Source of the DNA: Planctomycetaceae bacterium
Lineage (GTDB): Bacteria; Planctomycetota; Planctomycetia; Pirellulales; Pirellulaceae
Direction of reading: 5' to 3'
DNA length: 22,645 nt
NCBI GenBank assembly: GCA_002685655.1
Contig: NYXM01000163.1
Coordinates: forward strand, 1 to 22,645
Below are positions 7,076 through 16,500 of this stretch, piece after piece. Below the pieces are notes generated by a model, which was not told where the DNA came from, ran no database searches, and saw only the letters and a program-made list of their open reading frames with translations. Position 1 is the first letter of the stretch; the number at the start of each line of letters is the position of its first letter. The position numbers and the translations under genes were made by a program.

Positions 7076-8551
7076 TCAAGCGAGCAATCCACTTACGACG
7101 TCAGCACCGGTGACGCCACTCAACCGCCAATCGAGGCCCTGATACTTGATCGTGAACCGTTTGTGGTCGATGCCCAGGCAATGTAGGACTGTGGCGTTCA
7201 GGTCGCTGATGTGTACTGGATCCTGGGTAATGTTGTAGCAGAACTCGTCCGTTGCTCCGTAGTCGATACCACCCTTCATGCCGCCACCAGCGACCAAAGT
7301 GGTGAAACAGCGGCCATGGTGGTCGCGGCCATGGTTGTCCTTGGAGAGCGTACCTTGGCTGTAGATCGTGCGTCCAAATTCACCGCCGAAGATAATGACC
7401 GTGTCCTCGAACATACCTCGCCGCTTCAGGTCCTTGATCAGCCCGGCCGTCGCTTGATCGACAGTCTGCCCATTACGGCGGAGATCCTTCGGCAAGTTGC
7501 CGTGCTGGTCCCAGCCACGATGGAACAGTTGGATGAACGGCACACCGCGCTCGGCCATGCGTCGGGCCAGGACGCAGTTGGAAGCGAAGCTCCCTTTCTT
7601 ACGCGACTCGGGACCGTACAGATCGAACGTCGTCTCTGGCTCGCTGTCGAGATTCATTAAATCGGGTACCGATGTCTGCATACGAAAAGCCATTTCGTAC
7701 TGGGCGACACGGGCTTCGATCTCTGGGTCGCCGACCTGGGCGAATCTCTCTTCGTTGATCTTCGCCAGCCCGTCGAGCATTTTGCGTCGTAGTTCACGGT
7801 CCAGGCCAGGCGGATCGGAGAGGTAGAGCACCGGGTCGGCACCGCTGCGGAACTGAACGCCCTGGTGTCGGGACGGGAGAAAACCACTTCCCCAAAGGCG
7901 AGAGTATAAGGCCTGACCTGGCCTGGCACCGACAGAGATCATGACGACATAGGCCGGCAGGTCCTGGTTCGGGCTTCCCAGTCCGTAGCTGAGCCACGAA
8001 CCAAAACTGGGGCGCCCTAACTGCTGCGTGCCCGTGTTGATGTAGGTGATCGCCGGATCATGGTTTATCGCTTCGGTGTTCATCGACTTGATGATGGCGA
8101 TGTCATCGACGATCGATGCGATGTGCGGGAAGACCTCGCTGTTGACCCATGTGCCACGTTCGCCGTAGCGTTTGAACTTGAACATTGGGGCGACGCAGAG
8201 AAACTTCTTCTGGCCACTGGTCATGCCGGTCAATCGCTGGCCCTGGCGAATCGAATCGGGCAGTTCGATGCCATGAACCTTTTGCAGGTCTGGCTTGTAG
8301 TCGAAGGTGTCAATATGGCTGGGACCGCCTGCCATGAAGAGATAGATGACTCGTTTGGCCTTTGGCCTGAAGTTCGGCAGGCCGGGGAGGCCGCCGGTGA
8401 ATGACGGCGTCGAGTCAGCCCCCATTGCCGGAGCGCCATGCCCCATCAGCGTAGCGAGTGACGCGCCGCCGAGACCCCCTCCCGCTTGTGACAGCCACTG
8501 GCGGCGATTCATGTGCAAGCGAAGTTCGTCCATGGGGTCCATAGCGATCAT
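7076..8551 (-). CDS. DUF1501 family protein with Tat-type signal
   Basis: A 491-residue DUF1501/PF07394 protein (sulfatase-like alkaline phosphatase fold). A twin-arginine leader follows the [19 protein letters not shown] with Arg16-Arg17 and a hydrophobic h-region, implying export folded. Family hallmarks are [20 protein letters not shown] (residues ~68-87), [30 protein letters not shown], and the His-rich [12 protein letters not shown]. Its biochemical role is unknown. In planctomycetes it is nearly always encoded with a PSCyt/DUF1549/DUF1553 protein, as here: the ATG overlaps the upstream gene's TGA in an ATGA motif (8548-8551), so translation is probably coupled. Two other Met codons (residues 4 and 7) follow closely, so the exact start is slightly uncertain. 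It converges on the sialidase gene 134 bases away. Confidence 0.93.
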   Translation of the reverse strand: MIAMDPMDELRLHMNRRQWLSQAGGGLGGASLATLMGHGAPAMGADSTPSFTGGLPGLPNFRPKAKRVIYLFMAGGPSHIDTFDYKPDLQKVHGIELPDSIRQGQRLTGMTSGQKKFLCVAPMFKFKRYGERGTWVNSEVFPHIASIVDDIAIIKSMNTEAINHDPAITYINTGTQQLGRPSFGSWLSYGLGSPNQDLPAYVVMISVGARPGQALYSRLWGSGFLPSRHQGVQFRSGADPVLYLSDPPGLDRELRRKMLDGLAKINEERFAQVGDPEIEARVAQYEMAFRMQTSVPDLMNLDSEPETTFDLYGPESRKKGSFASNCVLARRMAERGVPFIQLFHRGWDQHGNLPKDLRRNGQTVDQATAGLIKDLKRRGMFEDTVIIFGGEFGRTIYSQGTLSKDNHGRDHHGRCFTTLVAGGGMKGGIDYGATDEFCYNITQDPVHISDLNATVLHCLGIDHKRFTIKYQGLDWRLSGVTGADVVSGLLA

Positions 8552-11500
8552 TCCCGAGTGAGAGTTTCGTCGAGGTTTAAAATCATGCTGGCAGCGACGG
8601 TCCAGGCCGCGTGTACGGCGGCGTCAAGGGATTCGTCCCGCTTCGACTCGCCGAAGCTGAGCAGCTGTTTGGCAGCCTCGGCATCATCTTGATATCGTTC
8701 CTGGGCCGTCTGTTGGACATCCAAGAGCGCCGTACGTTCCAACTCGCTGGGGCGGCGGGAAGTGGCAAGCAGGAATGCGAAGTCGACACGTGACTCGGGG
8801 GTCGCGCCCCCCTCGATGATCATCCGTTGGGCGAGGCTGCGAGCAGCTTCGACAAATTGCACGTCGTTGAGCGTAACGAGCGCCTGCAACGGTGTATTGG
8901 TGCGTGCTCGCCAGATAGCGCATTTTTCACGTGTCGGCGCGTCGAAGATCTGCATACTCGGCGGCGGGGCTGACCGTTTCCAGTAGGTGTACAGGCTGCG
9001 ACGATAGAGGTTGTCGCCATGGTCCTGCACGAACTTGGGATTCCCGCCCAGTCCGACTTCGGCCCACAAACCGGGCGGCTGATACGGCTTGACACCTGGA
9101 CCACCCATCTTTGCGTTGAGCAGTCCACTGATCGCCAACGCATTGTCGCGGATGAACTCACCCTGCAGGCGGAACCGCGGGCCGCGGGCTAGCAACAGGT
9201 TGCCTCGATCTCGCTCGATCAACTCCGCGTTAACTTTGGTACCTTGGCGATACGTGGCGGACATGACGATCTGTTTGACCATGCGTTTGACGTCCCAGTT
9301 GCTTTCGCGAAAATCGACGGCGAGCCAATCAAGCAGTTGTGGGTGGCTTGGGAACTTGCCCTGTGATCCGAAGTCTTCGGGCGTGGCAACAATGCCCATG
9401 CCGAACAGCATCAGCCAATAGCGGTTGACAGCCACCCGCGCGGTCAACGGATGATCCGGCTGGAACAACCACCGCGCCAGTCCCAGTCGGTTTCGCGGTG
9501 CGCCTTTCGGCATGGGAGGCAGCATGTCCGGTGTGCCTGGCTGGACTTTCTGTTCGGTTGGCGAGTTATATGCGCCGCGAGACAGCAGGAATGTGTCTCG
9601 TTTCGTGTCACGCATGACCATCACCGTTGTCAGCGGCTTGCGCAGTTCTGCTTCCTCAGCCTTGAGTCTCTCTTGTTCCTTGACCAAATCCTTCTGCTTG
9701 GCATCTTCATTGTTGAGGTAGTGTGCATGGAGAGTTTTGATTTGCTCTTCGGACCGCTGGTCGGCCGGCGTCGCCAGGATTGGGAGCAGCGGGTTCGATC
9801 CCGCCAATGCCTGCACCTCGGTGCCGCTCAGTTCGCGCGAGAAGATGCGCACGTCATCAACTGTCGCTGTCAGATTGCCTCCGCCGTGGCGGCTGCCAAT
9901 CAGTAGCGATTTAGGTGTGCGAATCGTCTCGCTCAGACCATCCTGTTCAATGTCCCATTCCCACGACTCGCCATCAACGTAGACCTTTACGCCCGAGGCT
10001 TTCGAAGACCCATCGTAGGTTACCAGTACGTGGTGCCACTCTTCCGGCTTCAGCTTCTTCTTGGTCTTGACCTTGATCGCGTTCCCTGGCCACTGATGAA
10101 TGATATGGGCTGTGACCATATTGTTCTGGACCAGGATGTCGTAGCCGCGATGGGCGTTGGCACTGTCCATGCGAGCGACCAACGCACCAGTCGTATTCGG
10201 TGTGGCATACAGCCAACCGCCGTACGAGAACTTATCGGTGCGCTCGAAATTGCCCACATCGCCGAGATCCACGAGCGTCTTGCCATTCAGTTTGAGCCCC
10301 TGACCGAATCGAGCCTCTACCCATTCCGATGTGCCTTTGACCTGCCCTTTGCGTTTGGAATCGACGACGTCGGCGATCGTATTGCCTTGGCCCTCGTCCA
10401 GCGTGTAGTGGGCTATGGCATCGGTCGGAGCCAGTGCCACGTCGCCGGCCGCTTTCACTTCCGCCTCCAGCTTCGCGACCCACGCAGTGACAAACGGCCC
10501 GATACTGTCGCGATGAGCAGCCATCACCTTTTCATGTGCGGAAACAGCGGCCAGCACTCCAGGCAGCTTCTTCTGTCGCTCGGGGTCCGGAACCTCGACC
10601 AGCGGTTTGGCGTTCCCGTTGCGCGTCTGCATGCCTCCGTCAGCGCTGACATTGAAGAATGCATAGAACCGGTAATACTCGGTCTGCGAAATCGGATCGA
10701 ACTTGTGTTCGTGACACTGACCGCACTCCATCGAGATCCCCATCCACACGGTCGACGTCGTCTTCACACGGTCGACAGCGTACTCGACGCGATATTCCTC
10801 CGGAATGACGCCACCTTCATCAGTCGTGCCGGTGTTTCGGTTGAATCCAGAAGCGACTTGCTGCTCGATGGTCGAGTCTGGGAGCAGATCGCCGGCAAGT
10901 TGCTCGGTGGTGAACTGATCGAAGGGCATGTTCTGGTTGTATGCTCGTACGACTTGATCCCGCCATGCCCACATGTCGCGTGGTCCGTCGGCGTGGAACA
11001 CGCTCGTGTCACCGTACCGAGCGGCATCCAACCACATCAGCGCCATTCGTTCGCCGTAATGGCGCGAGGCCAGCAGCCTGTCGACCAGGCGTTCGTAAGC
11101 TGTGTCCGACGGGTCATCGACGAACGCCTCGACCTGTTCAGGGCTGGGTGGCAGACCGGTCAGATCAAAGCTCAGGCGGCGGATCAGCGTCCGGCAGTCG
11201 GCTTCCGCCGACGGGCTTAATCCCTCGCTGTCCAGTCGGGCCAGCACGAAGTGATCAATCGGATTTCGCAGCCACTTGGTGTTGGAAACTTTGGGAAGTT
11301 CCGGTTTGCGTGGCGGCTCGAACGCCCAGTGGTCCGACCATTCCACTCCCTGTTCGATCCATCGTTTGATCAGATCGATCTGTACGGGCGTTAGTTTCTT
11401 GTTCGAATCCGGTGGCGGCATCAATTCGTCCGGATCATCACTAACGATTCGAAGCCAGGAGACGCTGGCCTCCAAGTCGCCTGCCTTCAACGCAGGCTCA

Positions 11501-11715
11501 CCGTCGCGATCCGCCAATGCGTGCTCTTTCAAGTCCAGTCGCAGTTCGCCTTCCCGCGTGCGATCGTCTGGGCCGTGACATGGGAAGCAGTTGTTGGAGA
11601 GGATCGGACGAATGTCGCGATCGAAACGAACCACTTTCGTCTGGCCGTTCGTTGTACCTACGGTACCTACTGCCAGGACGAAACTGCTCAAAGCCAAGAG
11701 TAGACATATTCGCAT
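8548..11715 (-). CDS. PSCyt1-DUF1549-LamG-DUF1553 cytochrome c-like surface protein
   Basis: A 1055-residue exported protein (signal peptide [17 protein letters not shown], about 24 residues). Domains in order: PSCyt1 cytochrome c-like (about 30-125) with the haem motif CFPCH at 43-47 and a downstream ELMPPP that could give the Met ligand; DUF1549/PSCyt2 (about 152-357), which includes a second CxxCH at 331-335 (CGQCH); a concanavalin/LamG domain (about 432-640) ending in [14 protein letters not shown]; a charged coiled segment (about 655-695); and DUF1553/PSD1 (about 740-985: [24 protein letters not shown]). This architecture is typical of planctomycetes, where its function is unproven; binding or oxidation of polysaccharides at the cell surface is often suggested. 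It is coupled to the downstream DUF1501 gene by an ATGA overlap. Confidence 0.95.
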   Translation of the reverse strand: MRICLLLALSSFVLAVGTVGTTNGQTKVVRFDRDIRPILSNNCFPCHGPDDRTREGELRLDLKEHALADRDGEPALKAGDLEASVSWLRIVSDDPDELMPPPDSNKKLTPVQIDLIKRWIEQGVEWSDHWAFEPPRKPELPKVSNTKWLRNPIDHFVLARLDSEGLSPSAEADCRTLIRRLSFDLTGLPPSPEQVEAFVDDPSDTAYERLVDRLLASRHYGERMALMWLDAARYGDTSVFHADGPRDMWAWRDQVVRAYNQNMPFDQFTTEQLAGDLLPDSTIEQQVASGFNRNTGTTDEGGVIPEEYRVEYAVDRVKTTSTVWMGISMECGQCHEHKFDPISQTEYYRFYAFFNVSADGGMQTRNGNAKPLVEVPDPERQKKLPGVLAAVSAHEKVMAAHRDSIGPFVTAWVAKLEAEVKAAGDVALAPTDAIAHYTLDEGQGNTIADVVDSKRKGQVKGTSEWVEARFGQGLKLNGKTLVDLGDVGNFERTDKFSYGGWLYATPNTTGALVARMDSANAHRGYDILVQNNMVTAHIIHQWPGNAIKVKTKKKLKPEEWHHVLVTYDGSSKASGVKVYVDGESWEWDIEQDGLSETIRTPKSLLIGSRHGGGNLTATVDDVRIFSRELSGTEVQALAGSNPLLPILATPADQRSEEQIKTLHAHYLNNEDAKQKDLVKEQERLKAEEAELRKPLTTVMVMRDTKRDTFLLSRGAYNSPTEQKVQPGTPDMLPPMPKGAPRNRLGLARWLFQPDHPLTARVAVNRYWLMLFGMGIVATPEDFGSQGKFPSHPQLLDWLAVDFRESNWDVKRMVKQIVMSATYRQGTKVNAELIERDRGNLLLARGPRFRLQGEFIRDNALAISGLLNAKMGGPGVKPYQPPGLWAEVGLGGNPKFVQDHGDNLYRRSLYTYWKRSAPPPSMQIFDAPTREKCAIWRARTNTPLQALVTLNDVQFVEAARSLAQRMIIEGGATPESRVDFAFLLATSRRPSELERTALLDVQQTAQERYQDDAEAAKQLLSFGESKRDESLDAAVHAAWTVAASMILNLDETLTRE

Positions 11716-11758
11716 GACGTGAACCCTTTATCGTTCTCGACTTTGTTTCGGACGCGGC

Positions 11759-11907
11759 TAGTGCTGTGTCAATTCTTGATTCTAGGGTTGAAGGATGGTC
11801 GTCTGGCGAGATAGTCGTTGATCGCTGTGATCAATACGTTTGGGTCGCGGAGCGAACCACAACAATCAGGCTCGACAATCCTAATTCTTAGTCTTGACAG
11901 AGCACTA
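11759..11907. mobile_element. Miniature inverted-repeat element or IS630-family remnant (145 bp plus flanking TA)
   Basis: The left end GTGCTGTGTCAA (11761-11772) and right end TTGACAGAGCAC (11894-11905) are inverted repeats matching at 11 of 12 positions. Each is bounded by TA (11759-11760 and 11906-11907), the target duplication expected of IS630/Tc1-mariner transposons; the repeat extends to 14 of 15 with the outer CTA/TAG. On the minus strand between them, a frame reads GSLRDPNVLITAINDYLARR then PSFNPRIKN and a stop. This resembles the tail of IS630-type transposases, recalled as G-x-F-x-x-x-x-x-L-I-x-A-I-x-x-Y-L-x-x-x-N-x-x-P-x-P-F-x-W-T. It therefore looks like an internally deleted derivative that could be mobilised only in trans. 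It lies in the promoter region shared by the PSCyt and BON genes. Confidence 0.65.
11772..11859 (-). pseudogene. C-terminal fragment of an IS630-like transposase inside the miniature element
   Basis: The minus-strand codons up to the TGA at 11772-11774 encode GSLRDPNVLITAINDYLARR and nine more residues. The LITAINDYLA core fits the last helix of IS630-family DDE transposases. The catalytic DDE core is missing, and the usual N-x-x-P-x-P-F-x-W-T ending is only vaguely preserved. The fragment is short, so the assignment leans on its position just inside a TA-flanked inverted repeat. Confidence 0.45.
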
Positions 11908-12102
11908 GTTTGTTCAAGTCCAATCGACGGAAGAAGTAGTGTAGTCCGCTGTACGACGAACTTCAATTCCGGCGGACTTGGGATGGGAGCTATATTCGAC
12001 TCAGTTGTGATTTGGTGGATTCTGGGAGGCTTCTGCCATTGGTCACGCGTCCTGTGTTAGAATAACACTGACTAGCTAGCTTCACGAGAGTCGAACAATT
12101 TC

Positions 12103-12109
12103 GGGGAGG
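12103..12109 (+). promoter_or_regulatory. Strong ribosome binding site of the BON-domain gene
   Basis: GGGGAGG ends six bases before the GTG at 12116. It is the best Shine-Dalgarno in the window and decides for the GTG start over later ATG codons. Confidence 0.8.
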
Positions 12110-12115
12110 TTATTC

Positions 12116-12775
12116 GTGCTAAAGGGTGCTTACCTGTTGATACTGTTTGCTGTCATTCTCATGAGCGATGCCGCGGCTGAGGCGCAGCTGTTCGGTTCAC
12201 GAAGTTTCGGCCAACCGCTGCAAAGACGTGTCGGGCCAGCGAGGTTCTCGGGGGCCGGTGACTTGCAGGGCAGCGAGCGGTTTTTGAGAAGAAACCGCGG
12301 AAGAGCAGATTTCGTCGGCTCGGATCAACGCGAGCAGCAAGGATTCGTAGGCAGCGAACAAGCGAGAGTGACAGGAAGGGTGATGTCATCCATAGCAGGG
12401 TTGCGCGAGCGAGTTGACCGCACTTCTCAAATCAATCGACCGCTGGCGCTTCCAGATACGAATGAGATGTATCATCCCAAGCTAAGACTTGACTTCGCAC
12501 CTTCCAAACCACCACTCACGGACGTGGAGAATCGCTTGACGGATGTGATGTCGTTGTCGAGTCGTTTCTCGGAGCGAAGCCGGATCGTGGTGTCAGTGGA
12601 AGGGCGGACGGCCATCCTGCGGGGTGAGGTAACCTCCGCAAGGGAACGCGACCTGGCTGAACTCGTGGCTCTCTTCGAGCCGGAAATCTCGAAGGTGCAG
12701 AACGTGTTGAAGGTGGTGAAGCTGATGAAGTTGCCTGGCCCTCCACCACCTGTGAGTGATTCGGAAGACTCGTAA
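12116..12775 (+). CDS. Secreted BON-domain protein with FVGS motifs
   Basis: A 219-residue protein starting at GTG, supported by the ribosome binding site at 12103-12109. A signal peptide (about 1-23, ending AAAEA-Q) implies export. Residues ~50-80 contain a planctomycete-type motif series, LQGSERFLRRNRGRADFVGS followed by DQREQQGFVGSEQ. The C-terminal region (about 135-203) is a BON-like domain with RIVVSVEGRTAILRGEVTS and a final helix-strand ISKVQNVLKV. BON domains often bind phospholipid or envelope surfaces; the specific role here is unknown. A short proline-rich acidic tail closes the protein. Its last 260 bases are also read antisense by the convergent lipoprotein gene. Confidence 0.85.
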   Translation: MLKGAYLLILFAVILMSDAAAEAQLFGSRSFGQPLQRRVGPARFSGAGDLQGSERFLRRNRGRADFVGSDQREQQGFVGSEQARVTGRVMSSIAGLRERVDRTSQINRPLALPDTNEMYHPKLRLDFAPSKPPLTDVENRLTDVMSLSSRFSERSRIVVSVEGRTAILRGEVTSARERDLAELVALFEPEISKVQNVLKVVKLMKLPGPPPPVSDSEDS

Positions 12776-13541
12776 TCGGAAGCACGGATTTAGTCGGAGG
12801 TACAGATTCTTCCGCTGCCTGCTTCGGCCGACTAACAGCGGTTTCACGCGCCGGCTGAGGTGATTGAGATTGGGGCACAACACCTATCAAGCGGCGCTGG
12901 AGGTTGGGTGGCAGTGTGATCGTTAGCGAGTTGATGCTCGACTTGGTGTCTTCCGATTCGGTATCAACTTCGACCGCCGATTCGTGCGAAACCTTGCGGA
13001 TCGGAGAGGGTGCGGAATCCTTGCTCCGGACTCCAGGCAACTGCTTCGTTAACGGCTGACCTAAGACTGTTCCCCCTTCACGTCCGTCGAAGCGTACGAC
13101 GAGGCTCAGCGTGCGGTTTGGTCCCCCGACACGATCCCAAGGAACCCAGATGCTGTAGGAGTGCCCCAGGCTCGTCTTACTGTGATGCGATGCGAGTTGA
13201 TCGGAAGTTACGACATATTTCTTCAGGGGAGCAGCGTGAATGGGATCTCTCGTTTTACTATCGAACACATAGACGGTAACACTACCGTCGACTTCTACCG
13301 TGTCGTTTCCACCGTCCTTGTAGAAATAGAGCCTGCCTCCAAATCCGCGAACTCCCGGGCTGCCGGCTTGGTGTAACACGGTGTCGGTCCAGATTGCCAG
13401 AATTCGATCGGGCACCGCGAGTGGAGGCGTTTCGCCGAACCACGATTCATCCCACTTCGGTTGCATCGACTGGCATCCGCACAGCAACAGGCAGATGACT
13501 GCCGAGAACGTGCAGCTTGGTTTTGAGATTTTACTTTCCAT
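12516..13541 (-). CDS. Lipoprotein downstream of the secretin gene, candidate secretin partner
   Basis: I start at the ATG at 13541 (341 aa); the frame is open to 13634 but the extra residues overlap gspD. The start is followed by a lipoprotein signal, FSAVICLLLCGCQS, with Cys23 as the probable lipidated residue. Residues ~38-160 form a beta-rich domain (RILAIWTDTVLHQAG, GGRLYFYKDG, VEVDGSVTVYVFDS, SYSIWVPWDRVGGPNRTLSL) that I recognise only as planctomycete-typical. Residues ~170-280 are a Ser/Pro/Gln-rich linker. The final ~86 residues are basic, proline-rich and antisense to the BON gene, so this tail may be an accident of a lost stop. It lies 31 bases after gspD, last in the secretion operon, so a pilotin-like or secretin-anchoring role is possible, by position only. 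Confidence 0.75.
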   Translation of the reverse strand: MESKISKPSCTFSAVICLLLCGCQSMQPKWDESWFGETPPLAVPDRILAIWTDTVLHQAGSPGVRGFGGRLYFYKDGGNDTVEVDGSVTVYVFDSKTRDPIHAAPLKKYVVTSDQLASHHSKTSLGHSYSIWVPWDRVGGPNRTLSLVVRFDGREGGTVLGQPLTKQLPGVRSKDSAPSPIRKVSHESAVEVDTESEDTKSSINSLTITLPPNLQRRLIGVVPQSQSPQPARETAVSRPKQAAEESVPPTKSVLPITSLPNHSQVVEGQATSSASPPSTRSAPSRFPARREPRVQPGRVPLRRLPHPAGWPSALPLTPRSGFAPRNDSTTTSHPSSDSPRP

Positions 13542-13572
13542 GGAATCGTCAATGGCCAGATTCGGTCGGGGT

Positions 13573-16500
13573 CTACCTAGGGAGTATGCGGCGCGGCACT
13601 GCGATTGACTGTTCGATCGGCGACGGCTCACCACTTGGATTCACGTCGGGGAAGATTGTCTCAGGCGCGCCTCGATCGATCATTTCCACTTGGGAGTCGG
13701 AATAGAAACCGATGTCGCCTTGTAGGTCAAAGACGTCTGCGGCGCACCAGCTCATGCGAGCCATCTCGGCTTGGCGGACGAGTTCGTTGTCTTCCGGTGT
13801 ACGAATCACATGCGGAGTGAGAATGATGAGTAGCTCCGCTCGACGAGATTGGAATCCATCGAATCGAAAGAGGTGTTTCAGAACGGGCACATCGCCTAGC
13901 CACGGAACCTGGCGATGGACCTCCTCGGTTCGTTCCGTGATCAGTCCGCCCAGCACGATTGTCTCGCCATCAGCGGCACTCACCGTCGCCTGAGCGGTGG
14001 TCGTGTCGATTCGCGGCGAGCGGATGACTGTGCCGTCGATCGACACAGCCACGGGAATGCCATCTTGTTCGGGGCCGAGTTGCGACTTCTCGGCATCGAT
14101 CTCCATCACGACATTTCCATCCGGACTGATCCGAGGCGTCACGCCGAGAATGAGGCCTACGTTTTCCAGCGTTACCGAATTCGATTGCCCGTTTTGATTC
14201 ACCGTCGAGCCGATAATCCGTGGTACGCGCTGACCAACCTGTATGAAAGCCGGCTGGTTATCGAGTGTACGAATTTGAGGCCGGCTGAGGATGTCGACGC
14301 GGCGAGATTCCTGAAGGGCTCGTATCAAAATGCTCAGATTCTGGTTACTCGCTGAAAGTACAAGCCCACCAAATCCGAGCTGATCATTCGCACGTCCCAC
14401 GGCGAAATTCGAAATTCCCTGACTGCCAACTACATCGGCGTTTGCCAACGCTCCCGCACTGCCACTGTTCCCTAGGGGCAGAGCGTTGTTAAAAATGAAA
14501 CCGGGGATATTCGTCGCGGACTGAATGATCTCTTCCGTGGCAATGACGCCCGCAGATCCTGTAGCTGTGCTGGTGGTCGTGAGGAGATCGCCCAGTAGGC
14601 TGCGGTCGAACAGAACAGAATCCTGCAGGCCAAGCTCCACGCCGAACTCATCGGTGTCGTTCAGCGCAACTTCTGCGATCAGCACCTGGATCATGACCTG
14701 GGGCGGCTGTTCGTCGAGCTTCTCGATCAAATCGTTGATCTCGTCGAAATAGCGCGGAGTCGCTGCGAGAACCAGCTTATTGGCCACGGGCTCCGGCACA
14801 ACAATGACTTCGCGTTCGAGTTCCTGAAATGGGCTATCCGCGCCCGGTGCAGCTTGCTCGACTAGTCGACGATTGACGAGGAATTGATTGATCGCGTTGG
14901 CCACGTCGATGGCCGGGGAGTTCTTCAATTGAAAGACAGCAGTCTTTCGCTGCATCGTGTTGCTCTGGTCCAGCTTGACCAGCAGCGCTTCCACAATCCG
15001 CAAATCACCTTCTGAACCGGTTGCAATGAGACTGTTGCTGCGCACCTCAACGGAAAATCGTAACGGTGCCAGAGATGTTTCGCCAGGAGCGCTTGGCAAC
15101 TGAGGCCCCATGGTGGCCCCCGGCTGCGACGGCAGCAGCGAACGCAGTGTGTCGACCAGGCTCGACGCGTCACCGTTGACGATCTGAAAGACCTTGATTT
15201 GGGCTTGGACAGCTGGTGAATCGAGTTGACGAATCAGCGCGGCAAGCAGCTCCAAGTTCTCCGCTGGGCTGGAGACGATGATGGTGTTATTCCGAGGGTT
15301 CGGTGTGATTTGAACGTTCTCAAGTGTGCCGGATCGGAGAATCCGTTGTCCCTCGGCATCGAAAGTTTGTAACTCCAGAATCGCTGAGCGGTCGGTATTT
15401 CCGCTGGCGGCTTCGATGGCCTGCTGCAGAGTCTGCGCAACATCTGCGGCCAAGGCATTTTGGATCTGAAAAATATGAGCGCGATTGACTGCAGCACTGT
15501 CGGGTCGATCGAGATCCTGGATGATGCGGCGGACTTCCAGCATGTCCCGCGGCGCTGCATAAACGATCACCGCGTTCGTGCGGGTATCGATGGTTGCCTG
15601 AACCTTCGGCCCCAGCCCGTTGCGATCGGAAAAAAACGAATTGAGCGTCTCTTGCACGGCGCTGGCGGTTGCGTAGCGCAGCCGGAAAACGGCGGATTGC
15701 GTTTGAGCGGCAACTGGTTGATCGAGTTGCTGAATCAACTGAACAACCGAGGTCACGGCATCGCCCCAGCCGATCAGCAACAATGCATTCGGCTTTACCA
15801 ACGGTGTCACGGAGACTTTGCCCGCGCGGCCGCTGACGAGATCATCACTCGCTTGTGAAACGATCTCCGCAACCGCTTCGCTTTGCGCATGACGAAGTGG
15901 ATAGACGCGCACCTCCGGCTGAGTCTCTTGGCTGATGCGTTCCAGTTGTCGGATGATCTCAGCGAGCTGATCCAGATCCTGGTCGCGGCCGCGCAAGATA
16001 ATCACGTCAAGATCCGGCAGCGACTCGATCTCCACGCCCTCGAATTGCCGTAACGGACCCGCCGGAAGTACAACTCCGTTTGGCTGATTCGCAGCGGGTG
16101 GTGCTGCCTGATTTTGCGGCACATTCTCTTCCTGGTACAGATAGCGAGCGGGCGAGACTGGACCGCGCGATGATCGTGGCGCGGCGTTATGCCTCGGTTG
16201 GTAACCGGTCGCTGCAGGGGGCGGACTGGCTGGCGGAGCCGGTTTGATGATCTTTTGCAGTGAGCGATGGTTGATGCGGTGAACTCGAAAGACCTGCGTG
16301 CGAAAGCCGTTTCCACGTTGGTCACCAACGAGTGCCTGGACCAGTACGGCGAACTGGTTGACTGAACCGGTGGGCCCTCCAATTAGAACACCGCTTCGTA
16401 CCTGATCGAATTCAATCTCCAGTCGGCTCGGCGGTTGTTGCGACAACCCGAGCAGGAGAATCTCTCGCGGCCCGATGCGGCGCAAGCTCAGACGATCGCC

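Larger units (their letters stand above)
11716..12115. other. Divergent intergenic region between the PSCyt and BON genes, with an inserted miniature element
   Basis: Four hundred bases without an intact gene. It separates the start of the PSCyt gene (minus) from the BON gene (plus) and must carry both promoters. Positions 11761-11905 are the TA-flanked inverted-repeat element listed separately. Between that and the BON ribosome binding site, TAGAAT at 12058-12063 is a possible -10 box, but I see no convincing -35 partner. Confidence 0.6.

Noticed and set aside
10030..11220. 396-codon open frame on the plus strand
   Set aside because: It is fully antisense to the DUF1549/LamG part of the PSCyt gene, whose domains are unmistakable; no domain or ribosome binding site is visible.
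12593..12883. Alternative minus-strand frame over the BON/lipoprotein overlap
   Set aside because: Histidine/arginine/leucine-rich without motifs; a shadow of two other frames.
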